The notes under the pieces: generated by a model
Database searches by the model: none
The model's input: the letters and a program-made list of their open reading frames with translations, nothing else
Told to the model about the DNA's origin: nothing
DNA from: Microvirga sp.
Lineage (GTDB): Bacteria; Pseudomonadota; Alphaproteobacteria; Rhizobiales; Beijerinckiaceae
Assembly (NCBI GenBank): GCA_031181145.1
Contig: JAPSLB010000033.1
Location: 1-56,010, forward strand
Length of the DNA: 56,010 bases
Direction: 5' to 3'
In this document: in pieces, positions 31,478 through 39,473 of the stretch
Position numbering within the stretch: the first letter of the stretch is position 1
Layout: every line of letters begins with the position of its first letter
Position numbers and translations under genes: made by a program

Positions 31478-34183
31478 ATGGCCAAATCACCCAAGAAGCC
31501 CAAGCTTTCCACCGGGAAGGCGTCCAAACCTGAGCTGAAGCCGCTGGATCCCTATCTGGCCGATCTTCTCAATCCCGCCGTCAACCGGGAGCGGGAAGCG
31601 GCGGAGGGCTTTGCGGAGCGCGCTCAGGAAACCTTCGTTCATGGCGACGTCGCGGATGTGGATCCGGCGCTCGCCAAGAAGCTGGGCCTGAAAGGTTCCG
31701 ACGACGGACCGGATGTGTCGAGCGAACTCGGCGATCTGTCACCCGGGTCCGGCGTATCGGCGACGGTCGACGCGCTCACGAGGCTGCTGACGGAAGGCGA
31801 TCCGCGTTTCAAGAACGGCAAGCCTTGGGTGCCGCACCGCCCGCCACGCCCCGAGAAGTCGGAAGGCGGCATTCCATTCAGGATCAAATCCGATTTCACG
31901 CCCTCCGGCGACCAGCCGCAGGCGATCCGCGAACTCGTGGACGGCGTGCGCCGCAACGAGCGCGATCAGGTTCTGCTCGGCGTCACCGGCTCGGGCAAGA
32001 CCTTCACCATGGCCAAGGTGATCGAGGAGACCCAGCGCCCGGCCCTCATCCTCGCACCCAACAAGACGCTGGCGGCGCAGCTTTACGGCGAGTTCAAGTC
32101 GTTCTTCCCCGACAACGCGGTGGAATACTTCGTCTCGTATTACGACTATTACCAGCCCGAGGCCTATGTGCCTCGCTCGGATACCTTCATCGAGAAGGAA
32201 TCCTCCATCAACGAGCAGATCGACCGCATGCGCCACTCGGCGACGCGCGCGCTGCTCGAGCGCGACGACGTGATCATCGTCGCATCCGTGTCGTGCATCT
32301 ACGGTATCGGCTCGGTCGAAACCTATACCGCCATGACCTTCTCCTTGAAGGTGGGCGAGCGTATCGAGCAGCGCCAGCTCATCGCGGACCTCGTGGCCCT
32401 GCAGTACAAGCGCATCCAGAGCGATTTCGCCCGCGGCACCTTCCGCGTGCGCGGCGACGTGATCGAGCTGTTTCCGGCCCACTTGGAGGACCGCGCCTGG
32501 CGCATCGGCCTGTTCGGTGACGAGATCGAGAGCATCGTCGAGTTCGATCCTCTCACAGGCAAGAAGACCAACGACCTCTCTTTCGTGAAGGTCTACGCGA
32601 ACTCGCACTACGTGACGCCGCGACCGACCCTGCAGCAGGCCGTCAAGGGCATCCAGGACGAACTGCAGCACCGTCTGCAGGAACTCGCCCGCATGGGCCG
32701 CCTGCTGGAGGCGCAGCGGCTGGAGCAGCGCACGCAGTTCGACCTCGAGATGATCGAAGCCACCGGCGTGTGCAACGGCATCGAGAACTATTCGCGCTAT
32801 CTCACGGGCCGCAAGCCCGGCGAGCCGCCGCCGACGCTGTTCGAATACCTTCCCGACAACGCCCTCGTGTTCACGGACGAGAGCCACGTGACCGTGCCGC
32901 AGATTGGCGGCATGTATCGCGGCGACTTCCGCCGCAAGGCGACGCTCGCGGAATACGGCTTCCGTCTCCCTTCCTGCCTCGACAACCGCCCCTTGCGCTT
33001 CGAGGAATGGGACGCCATGCGTCCGCAATCGATCCACGTCTCGGCAACGCCGGGCAAGTGGGAGATGGAACAGACCGGCGGCGTGTTCGTGGAGCAGGTC
33101 ATTCGCCCGACGGGTCTCGTCGACCCGGTCGTGGAGATCCGCCCCGCGCGCAGCCAAGTCGACGATCTGCTGCACGAGGTGAAGGAGCTTTCCGCGAAGG
33201 GGTACCGCACGCTCGTGACCACGCTCACCAAGCGCATGGCGGAGGACCTCACGGAATACCTCCACGAGAATGGGGTGCGCGTGCGCTACATGCACTCCGA
33301 CATCGACACGCTGGAGCGCATCGAGATCATCCGCGACCTTCGCCTCGGCGCCTTCGACGTGCTCATCGGCATCAACCTGCTGCGCGAAGGTCTCGACATT
33401 CCCGAATGCGCGCTCGTCGCCATTCTCGATGCGGACAAGGAAGGCTTCCTGCGCTCCGAGACCTCGCTCGTGCAGACCATCGGCCGCGCGGCGCGAAACG
33501 TGGAGGGCAAGGCCATCCTCTACGCCGATCAGATGACGGGCTCCATGGAACGCGCGATCGCGGAAACGAACCGCCGCCGAGAGAAGCAACTCGCCTATAA
33601 CGCCGCGCACGGCATTACGCCGCAGAGCGTGAAGAAGAACATCGCGGACATCCTGGAAAGCGTCTATGAGCGCGACCATGTCTCGGTCGATACGGGTCTC
33701 GCCGACAAGACGGTAGGCCACAACCTCAAGGCCGTCATCGCCGATATGGAAAAGCGCATGCGGGAGGCGGCCGCGAATCTCGAATTCGAAGAAGCCGCGC
33801 GGTTGCGCGACGAACTCAAACGCCTTCAGGCGACCGAGCTCGCCATCAGCGACGATCCCATGGCGCGCCAGAGCGACGTGGAGAAGGATGCCGGCAGATA
33901 CGGCGGCTCACGCAAATATGGCCGCAACGCCAACCTGCCGCCGAAGGGCCTTCCGGGGTCGGCGGAGGGCGCAAGCGAGAGCGACGAGAATTCGAGTTCC
34001 CACGGCCCCCTCGGCAAGGGCCGCTCGGATGAAGGCACTCGCATCCGCAAGCCCGGCCTCGACGAGATGGGCCCCGGCACCGACAGGGAGATCCCGCTGA
34101 ACTTCCGCGAGCGCCCGACGGGCCGCTCGACCCAGGGCTTCGCGGGCCAGAAGCCGAAATACAAGGGACGCAAGGGACGGTAG
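31478..34183 (+). CDS. uvrB: Excinuclease ABC subunit UvrB
   Basis: A 901-residue UvrB, the helicase-like damage-verification subunit of nucleotide excision repair. Seen in order: an N-terminal extension of about 130 charged residues, then [14 protein letters not shown], Walker [10 protein letters not shown], the beta-hairpin [20 protein letters not shown], Walker B-like TDESHV, helicase motifs to [14 protein letters not shown], and the UVR domain [17 protein letters not shown] that contacts UvrC. A low-complexity tail of about 100 residues follows. Both extensions are absent from the 673-residue E. coli protein. A LexA-like box abuts the start. Confidence 0.97.
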   Translation: MAKSPKKPKLSTGKASKPELKPLDPYLADLLNPAVNREREAAEGFAERAQETFVHGDVADVDPALAKKLGLKGSDDGPDVSSELGDLSPGSGVSATVDALTRLLTEGDPRFKNGKPWVPHRPPRPEKSEGGIPFRIKSDFTPSGDQPQAIRELVDGVRRNERDQVLLGVTGSGKTFTMAKVIEETQRPALILAPNKTLAAQLYGEFKSFFPDNAVEYFVSYYDYYQPEAYVPRSDTFIEKESSINEQIDRMRHSATRALLERDDVIIVASVSCIYGIGSVETYTAMTFSLKVGERIEQRQLIADLVALQYKRIQSDFARGTFRVRGDVIELFPAHLEDRAWRIGLFGDEIESIVEFDPLTGKKTNDLSFVKVYANSHYVTPRPTLQQAVKGIQDELQHRLQELARMGRLLEAQRLEQRTQFDLEMIEATGVCNGIENYSRYLTGRKPGEPPPTLFEYLPDNALVFTDESHVTVPQIGGMYRGDFRRKATLAEYGFRLPSCLDNRPLRFEEWDAMRPQSIHVSATPGKWEMEQTGGVFVEQVIRPTGLVDPVVEIRPARSQVDDLLHEVKELSAKGYRTLVTTLTKRMAEDLTEYLHENGVRVRYMHSDIDTLERIEIIRDLRLGAFDVLIGINLLREGLDIPECALVAILDADKEGFLRSETSLVQTIGRAARNVEGKAILYADQMTGSMERAIAETNRRREKQLAYNAAHGITPQSVKKNIADILESVYERDHVSVDTGLADKTVGHNLKAVIADMEKRMREAAANLEFEEAARLRDELKRLQATELAISDDPMARQSDVEKDAGRYGGSRKYGRNANLPPKGLPGSAEGASESDENSSSHGPLGKGRSDEGTRIRKPGLDEMGPGTDREIPLNFRERPTGRSTQGFAGQKPKYKGRKGR

Positions 34184-34205
34184 GCCGCCCCTTTCCCGGG
34201 GCCGG

Positions 34206-35018
34206 TCACCGCCAGGTCACTTCGAACACGGCCGTCGGTTGCCCGAAGCCCTTCAGGCTTTTCGGCCCGAGAGCGACGACCTGGACCCGGTCGGACAGGG
34301 CTTTCGACACCGCTTCCGAGACGAGGATGGTGCCGGGCCTTGCGTGCTGGCACAGGCGCGCCGCCATCTGGACGGTTGCGCCGAACAGATCGTTGCTGTC
34401 GGCGACGGGTTCGCCCGCATCGAGCCCGATCCGCACTTGGAGCTTTTCGCGGCTTGCGAGGTTGAACGTGTCGAAGGCCTGCTGAATGGCGCAGGCGCAT
34501 TCCACTCCGGCCAGAGCATCGTCGAAGGAGGCCATGATCCCGTCGCCCGTGTGCTTGACCTCGCGCCCTCCCGTGCGGTGCAGGGCGCGGCGGACCAGGG
34601 CATCATGGGCGCGCACCATCTCGACGGCCCGCACGTCGCCGAGCCGCGCAGTCATCCCGGTCGAGTCCACGATATCCGTGAACATGATGGTGCGCATCGC
34701 CGGATCGGCCGATATGCGACCCTGCGCTCCCGTCGGTGCAGGATCGGATACACGCCCGAGAAACGCCTCGACGGCGGAGAGGTCGACCTCAATGACGTCG
34801 CGCGCGATATTGCCGTGAGCTTCGTCATGAACCCGCATGGCGGTGTGGATGTCGGGGGCCTCGATGAGGCAGAATGCCGTGCCGCGCGTATCGTCGAACC
34901 AATAGGTCAGGAATTTCACGCCGTAATGGCCCTGCAGCTCCAGGTCCTTCCGGTGGGCCTCGGCAACATCCGCCGCCGTCACCCCTCTCAAGTCGTGCCG
35001 GTCCAAGTAGATGGGCAT
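34206..35018 (-). CDS. DUF4242 plus class III nucleotide cyclase domain protein
   Basis: A 270-residue two-domain protein. Residues 1-80 match the DUF4242 fold (MPIYLDRHDLRGVTAADVAE, YWFDDTRGTAFCLIEAPD). Residues about 105-270 form a class III cyclase domain with metal aspartates Asp115 (IMFTDIVDST) and Asp159 (KHTGDGIMASF). The usual catalytic Asn is Gln217 (FGATVQMAARL) while Arg221 is kept, so activity or product is uncertain. It converges with uvrB. There is no signal or membrane segment. Confidence 0.85.
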   Translation of the reverse strand: MPIYLDRHDLRGVTAADVAEAHRKDLELQGHYGVKFLTYWFDDTRGTAFCLIEAPDIHTAMRVHDEAHGNIARDVIEVDLSAVEAFLGRVSDPAPTGAQGRISADPAMRTIMFTDIVDSTGMTARLGDVRAVEMVRAHDALVRRALHRTGGREVKHTGDGIMASFDDALAGVECACAIQQAFDTFNLASREKLQVRIGLDAGEPVADSNDLFGATVQMAARLCQHARPGTILVSEAVSKALSDRVQVVALGPKSLKGFGQPTAVFEVTWR

Positions 35019-35185
35019 CGCTTTCTCCGTCCCCGGGCGAGCGTCTTGACCAGTCTACACCCTCCTGCAGGAACCCGGAACGCCTCGCACCCGCCTTGAG
35101 CCAGGACCTTCTTCGAGGCTGCCTGTCAAGGCCGAAGGAGGCGCAGTCGAAGGAGCGAGCGATTGCACCGGCACGGCACGCGCCG

Positions 35186-35223
35186 CCCCCGTCACCTGGT
35201 AAGGGGATGCCAGGTGACGGGGG
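35186..35223. repeat. Perfect 14-bp inverted repeat with 10-base loop
   Basis: CCCCCGTCACCTGG (35186-35199) and CCAGGTGACGGGGG (35210-35223), followed by TCTTT on the plus strand. It could be a terminator or a REP-type element; no plus-strand gene ends nearby. Confidence 0.6.
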
Positions 35224-35443
35224 TCTTTCCCGGCACATGCATTTCGGGAAGAGGGCCGGACCTATTTCGGGAGACGCAGACATCGACAGGACGACATCTA
35301 CAGGTTTTGAAGAGCCTCCCGACAGCTTCCGACGACACCGTATCTAAGATGTCATCGGTGTCGCGGATGTGCGGTTGCGCACGAGCTTGGCCATACGGCG
35401 CCCGCCTTCCGGATCGCTCGGATACCAACAGCCTGACAGCAAG

Positions 35444-35465
35444 AAGGCGGGCTCGAGCCCGCCTT
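35444..35465. terminator. 22-bp palindromic terminator after the DUF3309 gene
   Basis: AAGGCGGGCTC followed by its reverse complement GAGCCCGCCTT, with two more Ts on the plus side. It lies 27 bases downstream of the DUF3309 stop on the minus strand and can also stop transcription entering from the left. Confidence 0.7.
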
Positions 35466-35492
35466 TTGCAATTCGCCTTTCTTCGCGCCCGC

Positions 35493-35651
35493 TCAGAGCC
35501 GTCCCATCAGCAGAAGAACGATGAGGATGAGCAGGATGACGCCAAGCAGGCCGCTCGGGCCATAGCCCCAGCCTCGGCTGTAGGGCCATGCGGGCACGGC
35601 GCCGATGAGCAGAAGAATGACGAGAATGAGCAGGATGGTGCTAACGCCCAT
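35493..35651 (-). CDS. DUF3309 small membrane protein
   Basis: A 52-residue protein: MGVSTILLILVILLLIGAVP, a short WPYSRGWGYGPSG loop, then LLGVILLILIVLLLMGRL. The two hydrophobic helices around a Tyr/Trp/Gly-rich turn are typical of DUF3309, a family of tiny membrane proteins frequent in alpha- and betaproteobacteria and often stress-linked. GGAGG about 7 bases before the ATG fixes the start. It is divergent from nepR-ecfG; a one-mismatch EcfG promoter (35784 back to 35760 on the minus strand) could serve it. Confidence 0.85.
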   Translation of the reverse strand: MGVSTILLILVILLLIGAVPAWPYSRGWGYGPSGLLGVILLILIVLLLMGRL

Positions 35652-35826
35652 GATGTTGCCTCCAATAGGGGTTTCCACCTTAAGGCTGCCTCCCTCCGGA
35701 TGGACCCTCCATAAGCCGGAAACCGCAGCCCTCGGTCGAAACTGAGTTGCTGGAAGGGAAACTTGGCTGTTTGGATTTGGTTCCCAACCAGTGGGAGCGG
35801 CAGGCTGCCGGAATCTCTTCCGTGAC

Positions 35827-35851
35827 GGAACGATCAGAACGGCTTGGCGTT
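35827..35851 (+). promoter_or_regulatory. EcfG (general stress) promoter of nepR-ecfG
   Basis: GGAAC (35827-35831), 16 bases, CGTT (35848-35851): an exact match to the alphaproteobacterial general-stress sigma consensus. It is 80 bases before nepR, indicating autoregulation of the stress locus. Confidence 0.88.
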
Positions 35852-35930
35852 ACCTCCACGGCGATTGGGTGCCGCCGTGAGCGTGACCCCTGCGGGAGGT
35901 CGCCACCTCAAGACGGATCAGGACGACCCG

Positions 35931-36158
35931 ATGCAAAAAAAGTTTCCAAAGCACATGTCTCAATTCGATCCAGAGCCTGTTCCGGGCCTCCGAAAATCAT
36001 CGTCGCCGGCGCTCAGCCGTTCGGTCCAGGCCCAACTCGGCCAGCGTCTGCGGCAATTCTACGAAGCGCTGGCGCTCGGCGAGCAGCCGGTTCCAGATCG
36101 CTTCATCGAGATCATCAATCGCTTGGACGAGCGAAAGCCGGAGAAGCAGCAATCATGA
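35931..36158 (+). CDS. nepR: Anti-sigma factor NepR
   Basis: A 75-residue NepR. The conserved part is LGQRLRQFYEALALGEQPVP followed by DRFIEIINRLDE, the two helices that clamp the EcfG sigma factor until phosphorylated PhyR displaces them. The N-terminal 30 residues are polar and presumably disordered. The ATG at 35931 follows the exact EcfG promoter. The stop overlaps the ecfG start by four bases (ATGA), keeping the anti-sigma and sigma factors coupled. No phyR gene is beside it in this window. Confidence 0.92.
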   Translation: MQKKFPKHMSQFDPEPVPGLRKSSSPALSRSVQAQLGQRLRQFYEALALGEQPVPDRFIEIINRLDERKPEKQQS

Positions 36159-36703
36159 GCATCGACATCGATCTTCGCGACTCCATGCTCAAGGCGACGC
36201 CGAACCTGCGCGCCTTCGCCATTTCTCTGACGAACAACGTGGACCGCGCGGACGATCTCGTGCAGGAGACATTGATGCGGGCGATCGCCAACATCGACCG
36301 CTTCCAGCCCGGCACCAACATGCAGGCGTGGCTCTTCACCATCCTGCGCAATCTGTTCCATTCCGAGTACCGCAAGCGGCGCCGTGAGGTGGAGGACGCT
36401 GACGGTAAATATGCGGCCGCTCTCTCCGTGCAGCCCGATCAGTTGCCGCATCTCGATTTCGAGGACCTGCAGAAGGCGTTGGCGCGCCTGCCGCACGACC
36501 AGCGCGAGGCGCTGCTGCTGGTGGGCGCCTCAGGCTTCTCTTACGAGCAGGCCGCGGAGATCTGCGGCTGCGCGGTGGGCACCATCAAGAGCCGCGTGAA
36601 CCGGGCGCGCAACCGCCTCGCGGAGCTGATGCACTTCGATGACATGGACGAGGATATCGGCCCTGACCGCGTGACGCTCTCGGTCATGCACGCGGTCGCC
36701 TGA
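36155..36703 (+). CDS. ecfG: General stress sigma factor EcfG
   Basis: A 182-residue ECF15 (EcfG) sigma factor. Region 2 is LRAFAISLTNNVDRADDLVQ, then TLMRAIANIDRFQPGTNMQA and WLFTILRNLFHSEYRKRRRE. Region 4 is LQKALARLPHDQREALLLVG and FSYEQAAEICGCAVGTIKSR. It directs RNA polymerase to GGAAC-N16/17-CGTT promoters; two exact examples lie in this window. It is translated with NepR by overlap and ends before a hairpin terminator at 36730-36764. Confidence 0.95.
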   Translation: MSIDIDLRDSMLKATPNLRAFAISLTNNVDRADDLVQETLMRAIANIDRFQPGTNMQAWLFTILRNLFHSEYRKRRREVEDADGKYAAALSVQPDQLPHLDFEDLQKALARLPHDQREALLLVGASGFSYEQAAEICGCAVGTIKSRVNRARNRLAELMHFDDMDEDIGPDRVTLSVMHAVA

Positions 36704-36729
36704 CGCGGCGCGTCGCGCCTCAACGGCAT

Positions 36730-36766
36730 AAGCCCGGCAGAGCGGCCGACCCGCTCCCGGGCTTTC
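36730..36766 (+). terminator. Terminator of nepR-ecfG
   Basis: AAGCCCGG (36730-36737) pairs with CCGGGCTT (36757-36764), with an inner AGCGG/CCGCT stem, then a short T-rich tail. It lies 27 bases after the ecfG stop and before the convergent infA end. Confidence 0.75.
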
Positions 36767-36823
36767 ATTCATCGGATATGGCGGGACTGGGCATGCGCGG
36801 CGTCGGGAGGCGCGCCAGCCGGA

Positions 36824-37105
36824 CTACCGGCGCCGGAACTGCTGGTTGCCGCGCTGCGGGGGACGCGGACCGGACGATGCACCCGAATCCTTGTGGCGGA
36901 AGATGAGCCGGCCCTTCTCGAGGTCGTAGGGCGACATCTCGACGGTCACGCGGTCGCCCGCCAGCGTCTTGATGCGGTTCTTCTTCATCTTGCCAGCAGT
37001 GTAGGCAATAACCTCATGGCCATTGTCGAGCTGCACGCGATAGCGCGCATCCGGCAGAATTTCAGTCACAAGCCCTTCGAAGGTGATCAGTTCTTCCTTT
37101 GCCAT
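36824..37105 (-). CDS. infA: Translation initiation factor IF-1 (extended form)
   Basis: A 93-residue IF-1 ([73 protein letters not shown]), an OB-fold protein that binds the 30S A site during initiation. The usual length is 72; here an extra basic tail [20 protein letters not shown] follows. This longer type is probably a second copy beside a standard infA elsewhere. GAGGAAGG precedes the ATG. A terminator-like hairpin of the upstream cold-shock gene ends only about 20 bases before the start. Confidence 0.93.
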   Translation of the reverse strand: MAKEELITFEGLVTEILPDARYRVQLDNGHEVIAYTAGKMKKNRIKTLAGDRVTVEMSPYDLEKGRLIFRHKDSGASSGPRPPQRGNQQFRRR

Positions 37106-37124
37106 GCAAAGCCTTCCTCATAAC

Positions 37125-37154
37125 AAAAAAGCCGCTCCTCAGGCGGAACGGCCG
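37125..37154 (-). terminator. Terminator or attenuator between the cold-shock gene and infA
   Basis: On the minus strand a GC hairpin (CCGCC..GGAGCGG, 37132-37152) is followed by six Ts (37130-37125). A second hairpin GAGAGCG/CGCTCTC precedes it nearer the cold-shock stop. The T-run lies about 20 bases upstream of the infA ATG. Confidence 0.7.
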
Positions 37155-37197
37155 ATAAGCAAGAGAGCGCGCCGGGCACGCTCTCCAGTATCAAACC

Positions 37198-37407
37198 TTA
37201 CGCGTTCTGCAGGTTCACTGCAGAGGTGCGGCCGGTGCGCTGGTCCGTCTGGAGCTCGTAAGAGATCTTCTGACCCTCGCGCAGGCCACGCATTCCGGCG
37301 CGCTCAAGCGCCGTCGCATGGACGAATACGTCCTTGCCGCCGTTGTCGGGCTGGATGAAACCATAACCCTTGGTTTCATTGTACCACTTCACGGTTCCCT
37401 GTTCCAT
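37198..37407 (-). CDS. Cold-shock domain protein
   Basis: A 69-residue CspA-type RNA chaperone. It shows RNP1 KGYGFI and RNP2 DVFVHATAL (MEQGTVKWYNETKGYGFIQP, then DNGGKDVFVHATALERAGMR and GLREGQKISYELQTDQRTGR). AAAGGA about 6 bases before the ATG at 37407 sets the start. It binds single-stranded RNA and DNA and may act at low temperature or stationary phase. It lies upstream of infA on the same strand, so the two RNA-binding OB-fold proteins may share transcripts by readthrough. Confidence 0.95.
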   Translation of the reverse strand: MEQGTVKWYNETKGYGFIQPDNGGKDVFVHATALERAGMRGLREGQKISYELQTDQRTGRTSAVNLQNA

Positions 37408-37615
37408 GGGAAATCCTTTCACTGTCGCTTGCACGTGGGCGGGGGGCCAAGGCCGAACCGCCCGTTAGTCGATATTGGTAGAGAGAAGGAACGTGCGCCC
37501 GGCAGTGCCAAAGCGAAGTAGCCCAGTCGTCCGGCCAAATGTCGATGCCAGAATAAGTAGGGGAAGGATTTGGCAATTGCAAGGCAGGACAGCTAAGCCT
37601 TGTTGGGTAGGCCCG

Positions 37616-37876
37616 TCAGGCGGGCCGGTCGCCGCGAAGCCCTGAAACGAGGGCCTGCAGGGCCTGCTCCCCTTCCTCTGTGAAGCGGATCTCGTCGCCG
37701 TCCGCTTCGATGAGGCCCTGCCCCGTCAACTCGGACACGGCCGCGTCGCTGGCCTTATGGCCGCTCCCGTCGCGCTGCACCACGCTTCTGACGATCTGGC
37801 CACTGGATAGTTGATGATAGGCCGCGAAGGCGAAGACCGCCAGAGCCTCGTCACTCAAACCCGATAATCGCGTCAT
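37616..37876 (-). CDS. Small hypothetical protein, possible winged helix
   Basis: An 86-residue protein (MTRLSGLSDEALAVFAFAAY, HQLSSGQIVRSVVQRDGSGH, AAVSELTGQGLIEADGDEIR, FTEEGEQALQALVSGLRGDR). The pattern helix-helix-helix then strand GDEIRFT resembles a compact winged-helix fold such as those of MarR-like proteins, but I cannot name a family. It is divergent from the BON-domain gene, with the EcfG promoter of the latter between the two. Confidence 0.6.
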   Translation of the reverse strand: MTRLSGLSDEALAVFAFAAYHQLSSGQIVRSVVQRDGSGHKASDAAVSELTGQGLIEADGDEIRFTEEGEQALQALVSGLRGDRPA

Positions 37877-37965
37877 GGAGAACCTCTGCCTTCAGACTCG
37901 CCGCGTTCCCGTCAATGCGCCCCCGGCGTACCCGTTCAAGCGGGACTGTGGAAAAAGCGGGTCGA

Positions 37966-37990
37966 GGAACGGCTTTTGCGGCCTCACGTT
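37966..37990 (+). promoter_or_regulatory. EcfG-type promoter of the BON-domain gene
   Basis: GGAAC (37966-37970), 16 bases, CGTT (37987-37990): an exact consensus match 59 bases before the ATG at 38049. It predicts that the BON protein belongs to the general stress regulon. Confidence 0.82.
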
Positions 37991-38048
37991 GTCGGAGCAA
38001 GGCCGCGCCCCAAGGCGGGCCCATTCCAGCACAGGAAGGAGCGCTCCC

Positions 38049-38846
38049 ATGGCGAACGATCGCTACCGCGACGATGACGACGGCTACATCGCCCGTCGAG
38101 GCTTCGGCAACGAACGCACCGGCTACGAGAGGACGCCCAGGCGCGATTACGGGGATTCCGCGGGCTACGGTTCGGGCGGCTCCGCCCGCGACTGGTCTGA
38201 CGTCGTCGGTGAGGACCGCGACTATGATCCCTCCTCGCTCTTCCGTTCGGGGCGGGATCGAGACCGGGAACGGATCCGAGACTGGGGCACGCCCCGCTCC
38301 GCTGGGTCCCACGGGCGCGGCCAGGACCGGTACGGTTCGGACATGTTCGGGCGAGGCTCGCGCGACTATGACGAGGACAGAGGGTTCCTCGACCGGGCCG
38401 GAGACGAGGTGCGCTCCTGGTTCGGCGACGAGGACGCGGAGCGTCGCCGCGACCGGGACATGCGCCAGGCCGGTCAGCATCGGGGGCGAGGCCCGAAGGG
38501 CTATCAGCGCTCCGATTCCCGGATCCTGGAAGACGTGAACGACCGCCTCACGGAGGACCCGCATCTCGACGCCTCCGAGATCGAGGTGTCGGTGTCGAAT
38601 CGGGAGGTCACTTTGAGCGGCACCGTGAACAGCCGTTTCGAGAAGCGGCATGCGGAGGACATCGCGGAAACCGTCTCGGGCGTCACCCACGTGCAGAACA
38701 ACCTGCGCGTTCAGCAGGCCGCCGAGATGGGCATGGGCGGCAGCATGCTCTCGGGAACGGGCGCCGCCGGAGCCGGAACGGTCGGCCGCCCCGAGACGAA
38801 CACCGCAGACGCGGAAAGCACCGGCGGCCGCAAACGCGGCGTCTGA
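38049..38846 (+). CDS. BON domain protein with Arg/Asp/Gly-rich N-terminus
   Basis: A 265-residue protein. Residues 1-155 are rich in Arg, Asp, Gly and Tyr (MANDRYRDDDDGYIARRGFG, many SRDYD- and RDRD-like pieces) and are probably disordered. Residues about 158-228 form one BON domain (SRILEDVNDRLTEDPHLDAS, EVTLSGTVNSRFEKRHAEDI, GVTHVQNNLRVQ), a fold thought to bind phospholipids at the cell envelope. There is no signal peptide. GGAAGGAG precedes the ATG. An exact EcfG promoter upstream marks it as a general-stress protein. Confidence 0.88.
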   Translation: MANDRYRDDDDGYIARRGFGNERTGYERTPRRDYGDSAGYGSGGSARDWSDVVGEDRDYDPSSLFRSGRDRDRERIRDWGTPRSAGSHGRGQDRYGSDMFGRGSRDYDEDRGFLDRAGDEVRSWFGDEDAERRRDRDMRQAGQHRGRGPKGYQRSDSRILEDVNDRLTEDPHLDASEIEVSVSNREVTLSGTVNSRFEKRHAEDIAETVSGVTHVQNNLRVQQAAEMGMGGSMLSGTGAAGAGTVGRPETNTADAESTGGRKRGV

Positions 38847-38906
38847 CCGCCCGGCTTTATGGAGGACGTCTTTTCCCCTGAAAAACCGTTGATCATTGGC
38901 CCGGAT

Positions 38907-38934
38907 GCGCCCCGCCCTCTTGGGAGCGGGGCGC
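38907..38934 (+). terminator. Terminator-like hairpin after the BON gene
   Basis: GCGCCCCGC (38907-38915) and GCGGGGCGC (38926-38934) form a nine-pair stem with an 11-base loop. No T-run follows, so efficiency is uncertain. Confidence 0.55.
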
Positions 38935-39006
38935 TCCTGTCGTACCAGGACTTGCCTTTTCCCGCATGCGCACGAGGTCATAATGACGGGAAGGATGAGG
39001 ATGACA

Positions 39007-39381
39007 ATGGCAGGTATCTCCGTCACGCTCGAAGGCGACAACATTCAGATCGCATTCCAGAAGGATGAGCAATCGACCGCCGTGGTCATGGACCCTCATG
39101 CCGCCCGCTCTCTGGTCAAAGCCCTCAGCCAGCTCCTCATCGCCATCGGCGAAAGCAGCGAGGACCAGGAGGAGGTTCCGGAGGAACTGGTGGAGGTCAC
39201 CTCCTCGACCATCGACGTTGGAACCGACGAGCATGGATTTGCGGTGGTTGGCCTGCAGGCCGGGATGCTGCCCCCCTTCCTGCTGCGCCTCAAGGACGAC
39301 GAGGCCCGTCACATTGCCACCAGCCTGCTCGAAATCCTCAACAGCCCGAGGGATGTGCGGACCTCTCACGGGGATCACTAG
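39007..39381 (+). CDS. Conserved-looking hypothetical protein
   Basis: A 124-residue acidic protein (MAGISVTLEGDNIQIAFQKD, then STAVVMDPHAARSLVKALSQ, EVTSSTIDVGTDEHGFAVVG and LRLKDDEARHIATSLLEILN). A two-layer alpha/beta arrangement is suggested by the repeat of strand pairs followed by a helix ('DPHAARSLVKALSQLL' and 'DDEARHIATSLLEIL'). No family recognised. GAGG lies 7 bases before the ATG at 39007; ATG 39001 is an equal alternative. Confidence 0.65.
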   Translation: MAGISVTLEGDNIQIAFQKDEQSTAVVMDPHAARSLVKALSQLLIAIGESSEDQEEVPEELVEVTSSTIDVGTDEHGFAVVGLQAGMLPPFLLRLKDDEARHIATSLLEILNSPRDVRTSHGDH

Positions 39382-39473
39382 CCGCAACGGTCTTCGAGCC
39401 TGCTGCGGAACTTCATATCTGCCATACGGTTGTCGAACGCGGGTCATCATCGGCCCCGCTTTGGACAAGGCCT

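Larger units (their letters stand above)
35019..35492. other. Gene-poor gap with strong hairpins
   Basis: About 470 bases without a credible gene. It holds a 14-pair perfect hairpin (35186-35223), a weaker inverted repeat CGACACCG/CGGTGTCG near 35333-35375, and a palindromic terminator (35444-35465). An uncharacterised RNA is possible but nothing in the sequence fixes a promoter. Confidence 0.4.

Noticed and set aside
31739..33721. A 660-codon minus-strand open frame opposite uvrB
   Set aside because: Same GC-rich shadow effect; UvrB on the plus strand is unambiguous.
39417..39441. GGAAC-N16-GGTT before the nucleotidyltransferase as a firm EcfG promoter
   Set aside because: One mismatch only, so I kept it as a remark in the pair's finding rather than as a site.
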